The notes beneath the pieces are model-generated. The model searched no databases and was not told the origin of the DNA. It was given only the letters and a program-made list of their open reading frames with translations. Positions 24,170 through 32,111 of a stretch of 32,770 bases of DNA are shown here, piece by piece. Every line of letters starts with the position of its first letter. Position 1 is the first letter of the stretch. Source of the stretch: CAIKKV01 sp044346855 (GTDB lineage: Bacteria; Verrucomicrobiota; Kiritimatiellia; CAIKKV01); the NCBI GenBank assembly GCA_044346855.1, contig JBIIYJ010000022.1, forward strand, positions 1-32,770, in the 5' to 3' direction. The translations under genes and the position numbers were made by a program.

Positions 24170-26425
24170 CTAACCCGGCACGAGCCGCGCCTCCACGCGC
24201 AGCCGCCCCGTCTGTCCCTTCTTTCGGAACACGAGGCGACGCTGGACGGTTCCGTCCAGCAGCGGCAGCTCGTCGAGCGAGGCGTCGCAGCCGGGCGGGA
24301 TGACCAGCTCCAGGCGGCTCCGCCGGCCGGTGATGACGGCAAGCCCGTTCCCGAGCTTGACGGGCAGGCGCGTGCTCCAGTAGAAGGCGGCCATCATGCC
24401 GGCGGCCAGGACATACACGTCGCTGACGACCAGGCGGCCGGGATCGGGCGATTCCCACGTGCGGATCCATTTGGTGAATAAGCCTTCCCAGCCCGGGGTG
24501 CAGTCGATCCGGCACCAAAACCGGGTCCGGTCGCCCCGGGCCGCCGGTTTCACATCGGCGGGCAGCGGACACCGGGGCGCCGCCCGGCCGCGGACGTCCT
24601 CCGGCGCCAGCATGTTATGGCGCTGGGCGAACTTGAGCTGCAGGGCCAGGGGATGGCTGTAATCGCAGGTGCCGGGATCCATGGCATAGGTGTCGCCCGC
24701 ATATTCGAGCACAAAACTGCCCTTGTCCTCATGGGTATGACCGGCGCCTTTCTGTCCGCCCATGATCAGCAGCTTGACGGGTTCGCCCCGGTGCATCCGG
24801 AAGGACGCCACCGGCCCCATAACGGGCATCCGGACCAGGGCCGGCTGCGGGTCCGGTTCGCCGCTGAGGGTTTCCTGGATGATCAGGGGCAGGATGGAGT
24901 CGGGCATGCCCTCGCTTCTCGCCAGCTTTTTCCGGAACATCGCGTGCCACCGGCTCCGCGGCGACGCGTAGGCCATGACCCCCAGCAGATCGGATTCCGC
25001 TACCGCACCGGCATCGCAGATGGGGATCACATCCTGCCCGGGAACGGTCGACTCGACCAGGGCGCCCAGCGACGCGGCCCGGCGGAACGCGTCCGGCAGC
25101 AGCCGTTTGAAATCAATCCCCTTCGCCCGGCTGTAGTAATACAAGGCCTGGCCGCCATCCCGGCCGACACAGCGGAAATAGGTGGGGCCTTCGCCGTATC
25201 CGCCGTCGGGAAGAACGGTTTTCTCCAGGCTGTCCACCAGCTCGCGATAGGCGATATCCATATACTCAGCCGTGCGGGGCCAGTGCGGCGCCAGCGCCGC
25301 ATAGGCCGCCATGCGGCCCGGCGAGAACCAGGCCAGCTGGTTGCAGTCGTGGATATAGGGATGGGCCCAGGTGTTGAAGGTGATGGACGCCAGCCCCTCT
25401 TCAGCCAGGCGGCGCATCAGGAACGCGCGGGCCTGAGCGGTCATCCATTCCCCGCACAAATCCAGGGCCAGGGCCACCTCGTGGGCGCAGAGAGACTGGA
25501 CAAAAGAGCGATGCTCGAAGGTACCGCCCGGAAACCGGCAGATCATGCCGTCGTCCCAGTGGCCGCACAGCCCGATCGCCAGGGCATGGCGGGCCGCGCG
25601 CCGCAGCAGTGCCGGATCCCGGGACAGGAAGGCCGCCACGGGAAGCGCGCCCGACGGGCCGGGGTGCAGCAGCTGGCGGCCGAATTCACGGTTCCGGCAA
25701 TACCGCGTATCGTTCCAGAAGTTGATATAATCGCCGATCAGCCCTTCCGGGTCGCGGGCCAGGAACGGTTTCGCGGCCTCCAGGAAGGGCGACGACCCCT
25801 GGCGCCGGACATGGGCCGCATGCCGGGCGACGAGCTTTTTCCAGAGGGGCGGATCCGCCAGCAGGCGTCCGCCGCTCCAGGCCGGCGTATAGCCGTCAGG
25901 CCGCAGGCGCTTGTCCCAGGCGGAATCGAACCGATTCCATTCCGCCTCGGCAAACCGGAGCCGCCGGGCATGCTGCAGGCCGATCCAGTTGATCCACCCC
26001 GTTCCGATCCCGTCCGCTCCGGCCTCGATAAGCACCGTTATCTTCCGGATCTCCCGCGCCCCGCGCAGGGGAACGGCAATTTCCGCTTTCCGGGCGTCCG
26101 CCTGCACATGGCGCTTCTCAACCGGCCCCCTGTCCGTCAGGAGGCGGATCGTCACCCGGGCGGCATGCGGGGGCATGATCGAGAGGATCAACCGGTCATA
26201 GTCCCCGCAGGGAATCCGCCGGGTGCGTTCCATCGCCAGGGCGGCCCCGCGGGCGGGCTTGCGCGCCCACTCGAAGGTGACCCAGCACCAGGCCTGGTTG
26301 ACACGGAGGCCGTGCGCCGCGCCAGGCCGGATGCGCCAGGCCGGCAGCTCGCTCAGTTCGGGATCCCAGAACGGATCAACGATGGCTTCCGCCATGTTGA
26401 TCGGAGTGGGCTGCGCCGCCGTCAT
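24170..26425 (-). CDS. Heparinase II/III-like polysaccharide lyase
   Basis: A 751-residue protein. Residues about 1-150 form a beta-sandwich-like domain (AWCWVTFEWARKPARG, YDRLILSIMPP, VLIEAGADGIGTGWINWIGL). About 150-530 is an alpha/alpha toroid with HDCNQLAWFSP and GGYGEGPTYFRCVG, resembling the His/Tyr catalytic region of heparinase II-type lyases. The C-terminal beta domain has the family signature H563-T-H565-E-D567 (GHTHEDKGSFVLEYAGDTYAMDPGTCDY). Such enzymes cleave uronic-acid polysaccharides (heparinoid, alginate or others) by beta-elimination. No signal peptide, so it may act on imported oligomers. The start overlaps the stop of the upstream glycosidase gene (ATGA, 26422-26425), so I placed it there; the open frame beyond is a shadow of that gene. 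Confidence 0.85.
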   Translation of the reverse strand: MTAAQPTPINMAEAIVDPFWDPELSELPAWRIRPGAAHGLRVNQAWCWVTFEWARKPARGAALAMERTRRIPCGDYDRLILSIMPPHAARVTIRLLTDRGPVEKRHVQADARKAEIAVPLRGAREIRKITVLIEAGADGIGTGWINWIGLQHARRLRFAEAEWNRFDSAWDKRLRPDGYTPAWSGGRLLADPPLWKKLVARHAAHVRRQGSSPFLEAAKPFLARDPEGLIGDYINFWNDTRYCRNREFGRQLLHPGPSGALPVAAFLSRDPALLRRAARHALAIGLCGHWDDGMICRFPGGTFEHRSFVQSLCAHEVALALDLCGEWMTAQARAFLMRRLAEEGLASITFNTWAHPYIHDCNQLAWFSPGRMAAYAALAPHWPRTAEYMDIAYRELVDSLEKTVLPDGGYGEGPTYFRCVGRDGGQALYYYSRAKGIDFKRLLPDAFRRAASLGALVESTVPGQDVIPICDAGAVAESDLLGVMAYASPRSRWHAMFRKKLARSEGMPDSILPLIIQETLSGEPDPQPALVRMPVMGPVASFRMHRGEPVKLLIMGGQKGAGHTHEDKGSFVLEYAGDTYAMDPGTCDYSHPLALQLKFAQRHNMLAPEDVRGRAAPRCPLPADVKPAARGDRTRFWCRIDCTPGWEGLFTKWIRTWESPDPGRLVVSDVYVLAAGMMAAFYWSTRLPVKLGNGLAVITGRRSRLELVIPPGCDASLDELPLLDGTVQRRLVFRKKGQTGRLRVEARLVPG

Positions 26426-28437
26426 TCCAGCACAATCATCTGGTGACAGGCGAACCGGGGAACCGTGAATGCGATCTCGTTCCCGTTCCGGCAGAACGGC
26501 AACGCCTCCCCCTGCGGCTGAAGGGTGGCCCGGGCGACCCCGGGGGCCTTGAGCGTGACCTTCGTGTCGTGCAGCGCAAGCAGCTCCTCGATCACCTCGA
26601 TCGGCCGGCCCCCCTGCACGTAACCTTCCGGCGAATAGGCATGGGAACTGCCTCGCGCCACCGTGTTGGCGAACAGCAGGTGCAGCACCAGCCGCTTCAG
26701 GGCGGGCTGGCGCATCAGGGAGACGCGCGCCGTGGAGGGCAGCGTGGTCGTCAGCGTTTCCTCGCCCAGCAGATGCCGGATCGCCCGGGCCGCGTAATCC
26801 CGGTGGGCCACGGCGCCGGAGGCGGCGTAATGGGTGAACACCGGATGGGCCAGGTACAGGATCGGCCCCTTGGCCAGGGCGGCCGGATAGGGAGTCAGCT
26901 CGGCCGGCGGCGCGTGCTGGTGGCTGCAGAAATGGCGCCAGGTGCGGTTGAAATAGGGCTTCCGGATCGATGCCAGAACCTCCCCATCGACCGGCTTGAC
27001 CTGGCGGGACCGGACATACATGACCAGCGGGCTCTGGATGAAGGGCAGCGCCAGCTTGGGGCCGCACTCGAGATAATCCGGCTGGTTCTCGCTGAGGCCC
27101 TGGTCCACGCCCCCGATATCCAGGGCGAAGCCTTCGCCGTCCTTGTTCAGTCCGCTGTCGCCCGACAGCAGGAGCTTTCCGCCTTTCTTGAGATAAGCGT
27201 CCAGCCGCCGCTTCAGGTCCGCGTCGATCCGGATATCGTCCGGCAGGATCACGAGCTTGTAGCCGTCCAGCGGCATGTTCCGATCGATCAGGTCGAACAG
27301 GAAATGCTCCTCGAGCAGAACGCGGCCGGCCCCGACGTCGGCCAGGCTCTTCCGGGCGTGCGCGGGCTGCTCGGCTTCGCTCGACAGCAAGGCGATATCG
27401 GCGACGGGTTCGACCCCCTCGCACCAGGGCTCCTTGCTCTCGACTTCGGCATACGCGGCGCCGATGACGGCGTAGGTTGTGGGATCCATGAAGCCGGACG
27501 GGTGCAACTGGTCGCCGATGCTGCACTTGGACCCGAACGCCAGCATGGCCGCGCATTCATAGCGGAGGGCGTTGGGATGCTTGAAGCCCCCGAATTCGCC
27601 CCAGGTCGTGTGGAACTTGCCCGTCATGCCGAGGAAATCGAGCCCCAAGTGCTGGCAGTACTTCGCCGACAGCGGGTAGTGGTCATACCCCCATCCGCCG
27701 GTGGGAAGCGACTCGAGCTCGAGATGGGAGAAAAAGGGAAGAATGTCGCGGCGCCCGCGGGGAATATGCCCGCTGTTGTGGAAGACGGGCATATCCGGAT
27801 TCTTGAACTGGCAGGCGGCCGTCGTCATCCGGTAGTAGCGCAGCAGGGCGGCCTCGGCGCAGGCCTGCCGGTCGGCGGGCTTGTCCGCATCCAGCCCCTT
27901 CTCCTTCATGTAGGCCATGCAGGCGGTGCAGCAGCACTCGTTCTGGGAAATGATGTCCAGAAACACGCCTTCCGCCTCCGGAAACAGGGTCACCGCCTCC
28001 TCGATCTGCCGGCACAGGTACTCCAGGTACGGCGTGTTGAAACACATCTTGTGAAAGCCGGGGTGATTGATGGCGCCCGTCCAGCCGATGTAGCGGCCGT
28101 CGATGCCGATCTCGCGCCATTCGGGATGTGCCTGGGACGCCACGTTGTCCACGCCTGCCGAAAGGTAGATGGGGATGTTGACCCCGATCTCGTGGGCGGC
28201 ATCCATCTGCGCGCGCAGGAGGTCGAATGACAGGTTCGGATGCGTCTTGCCGACCGTGGTGGGATGGTAGCTCCAGCCGTGATGACATTTCGAAAAAGTG
28301 GTGATCGAATTGACATGGCCCGTCTTCAGCGCGGACTGCCACTGGGCCTTGTCAAAACAAGAGCCGATTCCCGGGATATCCGGGGAGGTATGAAAATCGA
28401 GATGAATGTGCCGGTAACGCAACTGCCAGTGTTTCAC
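26422..28437 (-). CDS. GHL6/GH156-like glycoside hydrolase with trimerization-like domain
   Basis: A 671-residue enzyme starting at GTG 28437 (GGGAG upstream). Residues 1-330 form a (beta/alpha)8-type barrel with the hallmark start RHIHLDFHTSPDIPGIG, then VNSITTFSKCHHGWSYHPT (42-60), GVNIPIYLSAGVDN and GVFLDIISQNECCCTACM. These match the uncharacterised GHL6-type hydrolases. D14 in HLDFHT is in the place I recall for the catalytic Asp of GH156 inverting sialidases, and H129 (GFHKMCFNTPYLEYL) is a candidate for its partner His. Residues about 345-560 (YKLVILPDD, YLKKGGKLLLSGDSG) resemble the beta-galactosidase trimerization/GATase-like domain. The C-terminus is a beta domain. It heads a coupled operon with the heparinase-like gene. 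Substrate unproven. Confidence 0.75.
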   Translation of the reverse strand: MKHWQLRYRHIHLDFHTSPDIPGIGSCFDKAQWQSALKTGHVNSITTFSKCHHGWSYHPTTVGKTHPNLSFDLLRAQMDAAHEIGVNIPIYLSAGVDNVASQAHPEWREIGIDGRYIGWTGAINHPGFHKMCFNTPYLEYLCRQIEEAVTLFPEAEGVFLDIISQNECCCTACMAYMKEKGLDADKPADRQACAEAALLRYYRMTTAACQFKNPDMPVFHNSGHIPRGRRDILPFFSHLELESLPTGGWGYDHYPLSAKYCQHLGLDFLGMTGKFHTTWGEFGGFKHPNALRYECAAMLAFGSKCSIGDQLHPSGFMDPTTYAVIGAAYAEVESKEPWCEGVEPVADIALLSSEAEQPAHARKSLADVGAGRVLLEEHFLFDLIDRNMPLDGYKLVILPDDIRIDADLKRRLDAYLKKGGKLLLSGDSGLNKDGEGFALDIGGVDQGLSENQPDYLECGPKLALPFIQSPLVMYVRSRQVKPVDGEVLASIRKPYFNRTWRHFCSHQHAPPAELTPYPAALAKGPILYLAHPVFTHYAASGAVAHRDYAARAIRHLLGEETLTTTLPSTARVSLMRQPALKRLVLHLLFANTVARGSSHAYSPEGYVQGGRPIEVIEELLALHDTKVTLKAPGVARATLQPQGEALPFCRNGNEIAFTVPRFACHQMIVLE

Positions 28438-28553
28438 GTGGAATCTCCCATGATTTCCGGCAATCCTACCGGATGGTTCGGGAAAAGGAAAGAATTCGGT
28501 TTGACTTCCCGCAGGCCCCTCCGCAAGATGGCGGTTTTCGAAAGGCCGGTATT

Positions 28554-29429
28554 ATGTGGATTTCCCTGGTGGTGGCGTCGGCCGCGGGCCTGGGCCTGTA
28601 CGATGTCGCCAAGAAACATGCCGTTCACCGGAACGCCGTCATGCCGGTCCTGTTCTGGGCAACGGCCATCGGCTCCGCCGCCCTGGTGGCGGCCGTGCTG
28701 CTGGGCGGCCGGGTGGAGGAGGTGCTGTCCGTCGGTGCGGTTCCGTTTGCCCTGATCGTTCTCAAGACGCTGCTGGTGGCGGGCTCCTGGATCCTGGCCT
28801 ATTACGCCATGCGGTCGCTCCCGATCACCATCATGTCCCCCATCCGCGCCAGCGCCCCGGTGTGGACCCTCCTGGGAGCGATCCTGCTGTTCGGCGAGCG
28901 GCCGACCCTGTGGCAGGCGGCCGGAATCGCGGCCGTCCTGGCCGGGTACGGCCTCTTCTCTCTGGCTGGAAAAAAGGAAGGCATCCATTTCACGAAACAT
29001 GCCGGGGTGTTCATGGCCTTCGGGGCGACCCTGCTGGGCGCCGCTTCGGCGTTGTACGACAAATTCCTGCTACAAACCTGCCAACTGCCGCGGGACACGG
29101 TCCAATTCTGGTTCTGCATCGATCTGGTCGTCGTGCTCGGGGCCGCCTGGCTGCTGCAGCGGGCCGCCCGACTGCAGCGGACGCCGTTCCGCTGGCGCTG
29201 GAGCATCGCGGCGGTGGGGCTGCTCCTGGTGGGCGCGGACTGGCTCTATTTCAAGTCGCTCAGCGAACCCGGCGTGCCCATCTCGATCGTCTCCCTGATC
29301 CGCCGGTCGAATGTGCTGCTGGCCTTCACGGTCGGGTCGGTCGTCTTCCAGGACAGCCATATCCGCCCCAAGGCAGGCGCCCTCCTGGTCATCCTGGCCG
29401 GCGTAGCCATCCTATGCCTGTCCAGCTGA
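28554..29429 (+). CDS. EamA/DMT-family transporter
   Basis: A 291-residue membrane protein with about ten transmembrane helices in two EamA repeats, starting MWISLVVASAAGLGLYDVAKK. The first repeat contains ILAYYAMRSLPITIMSPIRASAPVWTLLGAILLFGERP (residues about 76-113), the second LLLVGADWLYFKSLSEPGVPISIVSLIRRSNVLLAF (about 222-257). The alternate-access EamA fold moves small metabolites across the inner membrane; the substrate is unknown. The open frame extends upstream to 28473, but ATG 28554 preceded by GAAAGG starts right at the first helix. Divergent from the GHL6 gene with a 116 bp spacer, where TTGACT at 28501 might be a -35 box. It converges on mlaD with 3 bp between stops. Confidence 0.88.
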   Translation: MWISLVVASAAGLGLYDVAKKHAVHRNAVMPVLFWATAIGSAALVAAVLLGGRVEEVLSVGAVPFALIVLKTLLVAGSWILAYYAMRSLPITIMSPIRASAPVWTLLGAILLFGERPTLWQAAGIAAVLAGYGLFSLAGKKEGIHFTKHAGVFMAFGATLLGAASALYDKFLLQTCQLPRDTVQFWFCIDLVVVLGAAWLLQRAARLQRTPFRWRWSIAAVGLLLVGADWLYFKSLSEPGVPISIVSLIRRSNVLLAFTVGSVVFQDSHIRPKAGALLVILAGVAILCLSS

Positions 29430-29432
29430 CGT

Positions 29433-30533
29433 TTAGAGCGCCCCGACCAGGAGCGAGCCGAAGGAGACGACCGGAGCCGTTTCCCGGTAGTCCTGGATAA
29501 ACGCCTTGAGCTCGGAGATGGTGACTTTCAGATCCTGGTAAACCGCGTCCTCGTTGATCAGTTTGCCGATCGTGCCGGTGCCGCTGTCGATCTTCTGGGC
29601 GGTGGACTTCAGCGAGGCGACCGTGTCGCTGAGATCGCGATACAGGGTGTCGTCGCTGCTCAGCAGCCGGCCCAGCGTCCCCTCGCCCTTCTCCAGCCGG
29701 GTGGTGATCGTCTTGATCGAGGCCGTGGCCGCCTCGAGGTCCCGGTAAACCGTGTCATCCTTGCCCAGCAGGCGCCCCAGGGTGCCTTCGCCGTTCTCGA
29801 TCCGCCCGGAAATATCCTTGATGGACGCCAGGGTCGCGGCGAGGTCCTTGTAGAGGGAGTCGTCATCCGAAAGCAGCTTGCCAAGGGTGCCTTCCTTGCG
29901 CTCGATGCGACCCGCCACATCCTTCATCTGGGTGGCGAGGGCCTTGAAGTCCCCGGCCAGTTCGGCGTCGTTGATGAGCCGCCCGAGCAGCCCTTCCCCC
30001 GTATTGATCTTGCCGGTGATATCCCTGAGGGACTGGGCGGAGTCCTGGATGTTCTTGAGGACGCCCCCCTCGTCCAGCGCGCGGCGGATCTGGGCCACCG
30101 CCTCGGAGGCCTCGTCGACGAGGTCAACGGGGTCCACGCCCCGGAGCCGGGCGCCCTCCGGCACGTGCGGGAAATTCGTGGTGCCCTGGTCGATCTGCAG
30201 GGCCTTGCCGCCAAGGATGGAGGTCGAGACGATCTTGACCTTGTAGTTCTCGTGGATCTCGATGGGCTCGTCCAGGGAGCAGATGACCTTGATGCCGTCC
30301 TGCTTGAGGTCGAGTTCCTTGATCTTGCCGACCGGCATGCCGCGAACGACCACCTTGTCGCCCTCGCGCAGGGTGCTGATTTCGGTGAACAGGACGATTA
30401 CCGGGTAGCGCTTGCGGAAAATGTTCTCGCGGGTCAGCATGATCGTGAACGCCCCGAGCATGAGGAACACGATGAACACAAAAGCGCCCACGATCAGTTC
30501 GAGGCGGACTTCCTTCAGCCGTTGACGAGCCAT
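29433..30533 (-). CDS. mlaD: MlaD-like MCE protein with five tandem 35-residue repeats
   Basis: A 366-residue substrate-binding subunit of a lipid-transport ABC system. Residues about 12-34 form the single membrane anchor (LELIVGAFVFIVFLMLGAFTI). Residues 40-130 are the MCE domain (VIVLFTEISTLREGDKVVVRGMPVGKI, VKIVSTSILGGKALQIDQG). Residues 179-352 contain five repeats of 34-35 residues (GEGTLGRLLxxDDTLYRDLxxTxASIKxIxxRIE) forming a long helical, probably coiled-coil stalk. E. coli MlaD is only about 183 residues, so the stalk is an addition, resembling longer MCE proteins that span the periplasm. It hexamerises in the family and passes phospholipid. It is 10 bp after mlaF in the mla operon. 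Confidence 0.9.
   Translation of the reverse strand: MARQRLKEVRLELIVGAFVFIVFLMLGAFTIMLTRENIFRKRYPVIVLFTEISTLREGDKVVVRGMPVGKIKELDLKQDGIKVICSLDEPIEIHENYKVKIVSTSILGGKALQIDQGTTNFPHVPEGARLRGVDPVDLVDEASEAVAQIRRALDEGGVLKNIQDSAQSLRDITGKINTGEGLLGRLINDAELAGDFKALATQMKDVAGRIERKEGTLGKLLSDDDSLYKDLAATLASIKDISGRIENGEGTLGRLLGKDDTVYRDLEAATASIKTITTRLEKGEGTLGRLLSSDDTLYRDLSDTVASLKSTAQKIDSGTGTIGKLINEDAVYQDLKVTISELKAFIQDYRETAPVVSFGSLLVGAL
29478..29999 (-). repeat. Five tandem repeats of about 105 bp in mlaD
   Basis: The DNA encodes repeat units at residues 179-212, 213-247, 248-282, 283-317 and 318-352, each about 105 bp. Units 2-4 are the most alike at protein level (EGTLGxLL, DD-x-LY-x-DL). Likely internal duplication producing a periplasmic stalk. 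Confidence 0.8.
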
Positions 30534-30543
30534 GGCAACTTCC

Positions 30544-31296
30544 TCACGTTTCCCAGTTTCCCCTGCGGGTAATGTATTGCGCCTCCAGGAATTCCTTCAC
30601 ATCCGGGTGGCTTGAGCGAATGAAATCCGGGGGAGTCGCGATTTCCACGAACTTCCCGTTCTTGATCAGGGCGATGCGGGTGGCGATCCCCAGGGCGCTG
30701 TGCAAATCATGCGTCACGACCACGCTCGTCACCCCCAGCTTGACCCGCATGTCGTCGATGAGCCGGTCGATCGACCGGGAGATGACCGGGTCCAAACCGG
30801 ACGTCGGCTCGTCGTAGAGGATGATCTCGGGCTTCATCACAATGGCCCGGGCCAGGCCCGCCCGCTTGCGCATGCCGCCGGAGATCTCGTCCGGGTATTT
30901 CGGCCCCGCGGCCGAGAGCTCCACCAGGTCGAGGCACTCCCCCACCCGAACCTCGATCTCCTCCTCGGTCATGGCGGTGCGCTCCCGGAGGGGCAGCGCG
31001 ACGTTTTCAAAGACCGAGAGCCAGGCCAGCAGCGCGGAATTCTGGAACAGCACGCCGAACCGGTCCCGGATGCGGACCATGTCCTTCTCGTTGGCGCCCG
31101 TGATGGAGTCGTTTTCAACCAGGATCCGCCCCTCGTCGGGCGTCAGCAGGCGGATCATGTGCTTCAGCGTCACGCTTTTGCCCATGCCCGAGGAGCCCAC
31201 GATCACGAACGTCTCGCCCCGCCGGATCTCGAGATCCACATGGTCGAGCACCTTCTGGGGGCCGAACGCTTTGCTGACATTTTCGAATCGGATCAT
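30544..31296 (-). CDS. mlaF: ABC transporter ATP-binding protein, MlaF family
   Basis: A 250-residue ATPase that powers the phospholipid transporter MlaFED-type complex in the inner membrane. Walker A is GSSGMGKS (34-41), Q-loop VLFQNSALLAWLSVFENVALPLRE (82-105), signature SGGMRKRAGLARA (139-151), Walker B IILYDEPTSGLDP (158-170) and H-loop H196 in VVTHD. The VxFQxxALxxxxxVxENVALPLRE stretch and SGGMRKR signature are characteristic of the Mla/Ttg2A subfamily. It overlaps the mlaE stop by ATGA (31293-31296), so translation is coupled. Confidence 0.95.
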   Translation of the reverse strand: MIRFENVSKAFGPQKVLDHVDLEIRRGETFVIVGSSGMGKSVTLKHMIRLLTPDEGRILVENDSITGANEKDMVRIRDRFGVLFQNSALLAWLSVFENVALPLRERTAMTEEEIEVRVGECLDLVELSAAGPKYPDEISGGMRKRAGLARAIVMKPEIILYDEPTSGLDPVISRSIDRLIDDMRVKLGVTSVVVTHDLHSALGIATRIALIKNGKFVEIATPPDFIRSSHPDVKEFLEAQYITRRGNWET

Positions 31297-32111
31297 ACGT
31301 AAAACAGCCGTGTGAGGAAGTACCCGACGACGAGGATGACGAGGAACGAGATGATGACGGTCATGCGGGTGGCGTTGCCGACGCCCACCGCGCCTTTGGT
31401 CGTGGCAAACCCCTGGTGGCAGGCGACCGTGGCAATGATGAGTCCGAAGCAGACGGCCTTGAGAAGCCCCACGTAGAGATCCTTGTTGTCCGCGTATTTC
31501 GTGGCGTTGTCCAGATAGGCGGCCCAGGAGACGCCGAGCTGGGATGCGCCCACCAGTCCGCCGCCCAGCACGCCCATGACGGTGGAATAGAAGGACAGCA
31601 GCGGCGTCATGATCGCAAGGGCCACGAGGCGCGGCATGACGAGAAAGCGGACCGGGTCGATGGACATGACCTCGAGGGCCGCGACCTCTTCGGAAATGGT
31701 CATCGTGCCGATCTGCGCGCCCATGGAGGATCCGACGCTGGCGGCCAGAATGAGGGCGGTCATGAAGGGCCCCATCTCCCGGAGCATGGAGACCATGACC
31801 GCCGTCCCGATGTTGACTTCCTGGGAGAACTTCCTCAGTTCCAGTCCGGTCTGCAGGGCTAGGATCATGCCGGTGAATCCCGCCACCACCGTCACGACGG
31901 GAAGGCTCTTGACCCCGGTGATGTAGAGCTGGCGGACCGTGGCGTCGCGCGAGCGGCGGAGGGAAAGCGAGCGCATCGCGGCGAGGCCGGCCAGCATCAG
32001 CAGAGTGGCCTGCCCGATCTCGAAAAGAAATTCGAGCGCCGACCGCCCGAGACCCTGGATAAAGGTGTCAGGAGGAGGCGAATATTGTGGCTCGCGAAGA
32101 ACCGTTCGCAT
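31293..32111 (-). CDS. mlaE: ABC transporter permease, MlaE family
   Basis: A 272-residue inner-membrane permease with about five to six membrane helices. Conserved motifs are LPVVTVVAGFTGMILALQTGLELRKF (about 70-95), MLREMGPFMTALILAASVGSSMGAQIGTMTISEEVAALEVMSIDP (about 109-153) and KAVCFGLIIATVACHQGFATTKGAVGVG (about 217-244), all hallmarks of the MlaE/YrbE family. It forms the dimeric membrane core binding MlaF and MlaD for lipid movement between membranes. The N-terminus has a Pro-rich extension (REPQYSPPPDTF). Its start shares one base with the stop of the upstream gene (32111). No mlaB or mlaC gene is present within the operon seen here. Confidence 0.95.
   Translation of the reverse strand: MRTVLREPQYSPPPDTFIQGLGRSALEFLFEIGQATLLMLAGLAAMRSLSLRRSRDATVRQLYITGVKSLPVVTVVAGFTGMILALQTGLELRKFSQEVNIGTAVMVSMLREMGPFMTALILAASVGSSMGAQIGTMTISEEVAALEVMSIDPVRFLVMPRLVALAIMTPLLSFYSTVMGVLGGGLVGASQLGVSWAAYLDNATKYADNKDLYVGLLKAVCFGLIIATVACHQGFATTKGAVGVGNATRMTVIISFLVILVVGYFLTRLFYV

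Noticed and set aside
26425..27556. Upstream extension of the heparinase frame
   Set aside because: Overlaps the glycosidase gene in another frame; the extra 377 residues have no similarity to any lyase domain and the ATGA junction gives a natural start.
28501..28529. TTGACT-N17-CAAGAT promoter for the EamA gene
   Set aside because: The -10 matches only three of six bases; too weak to list.
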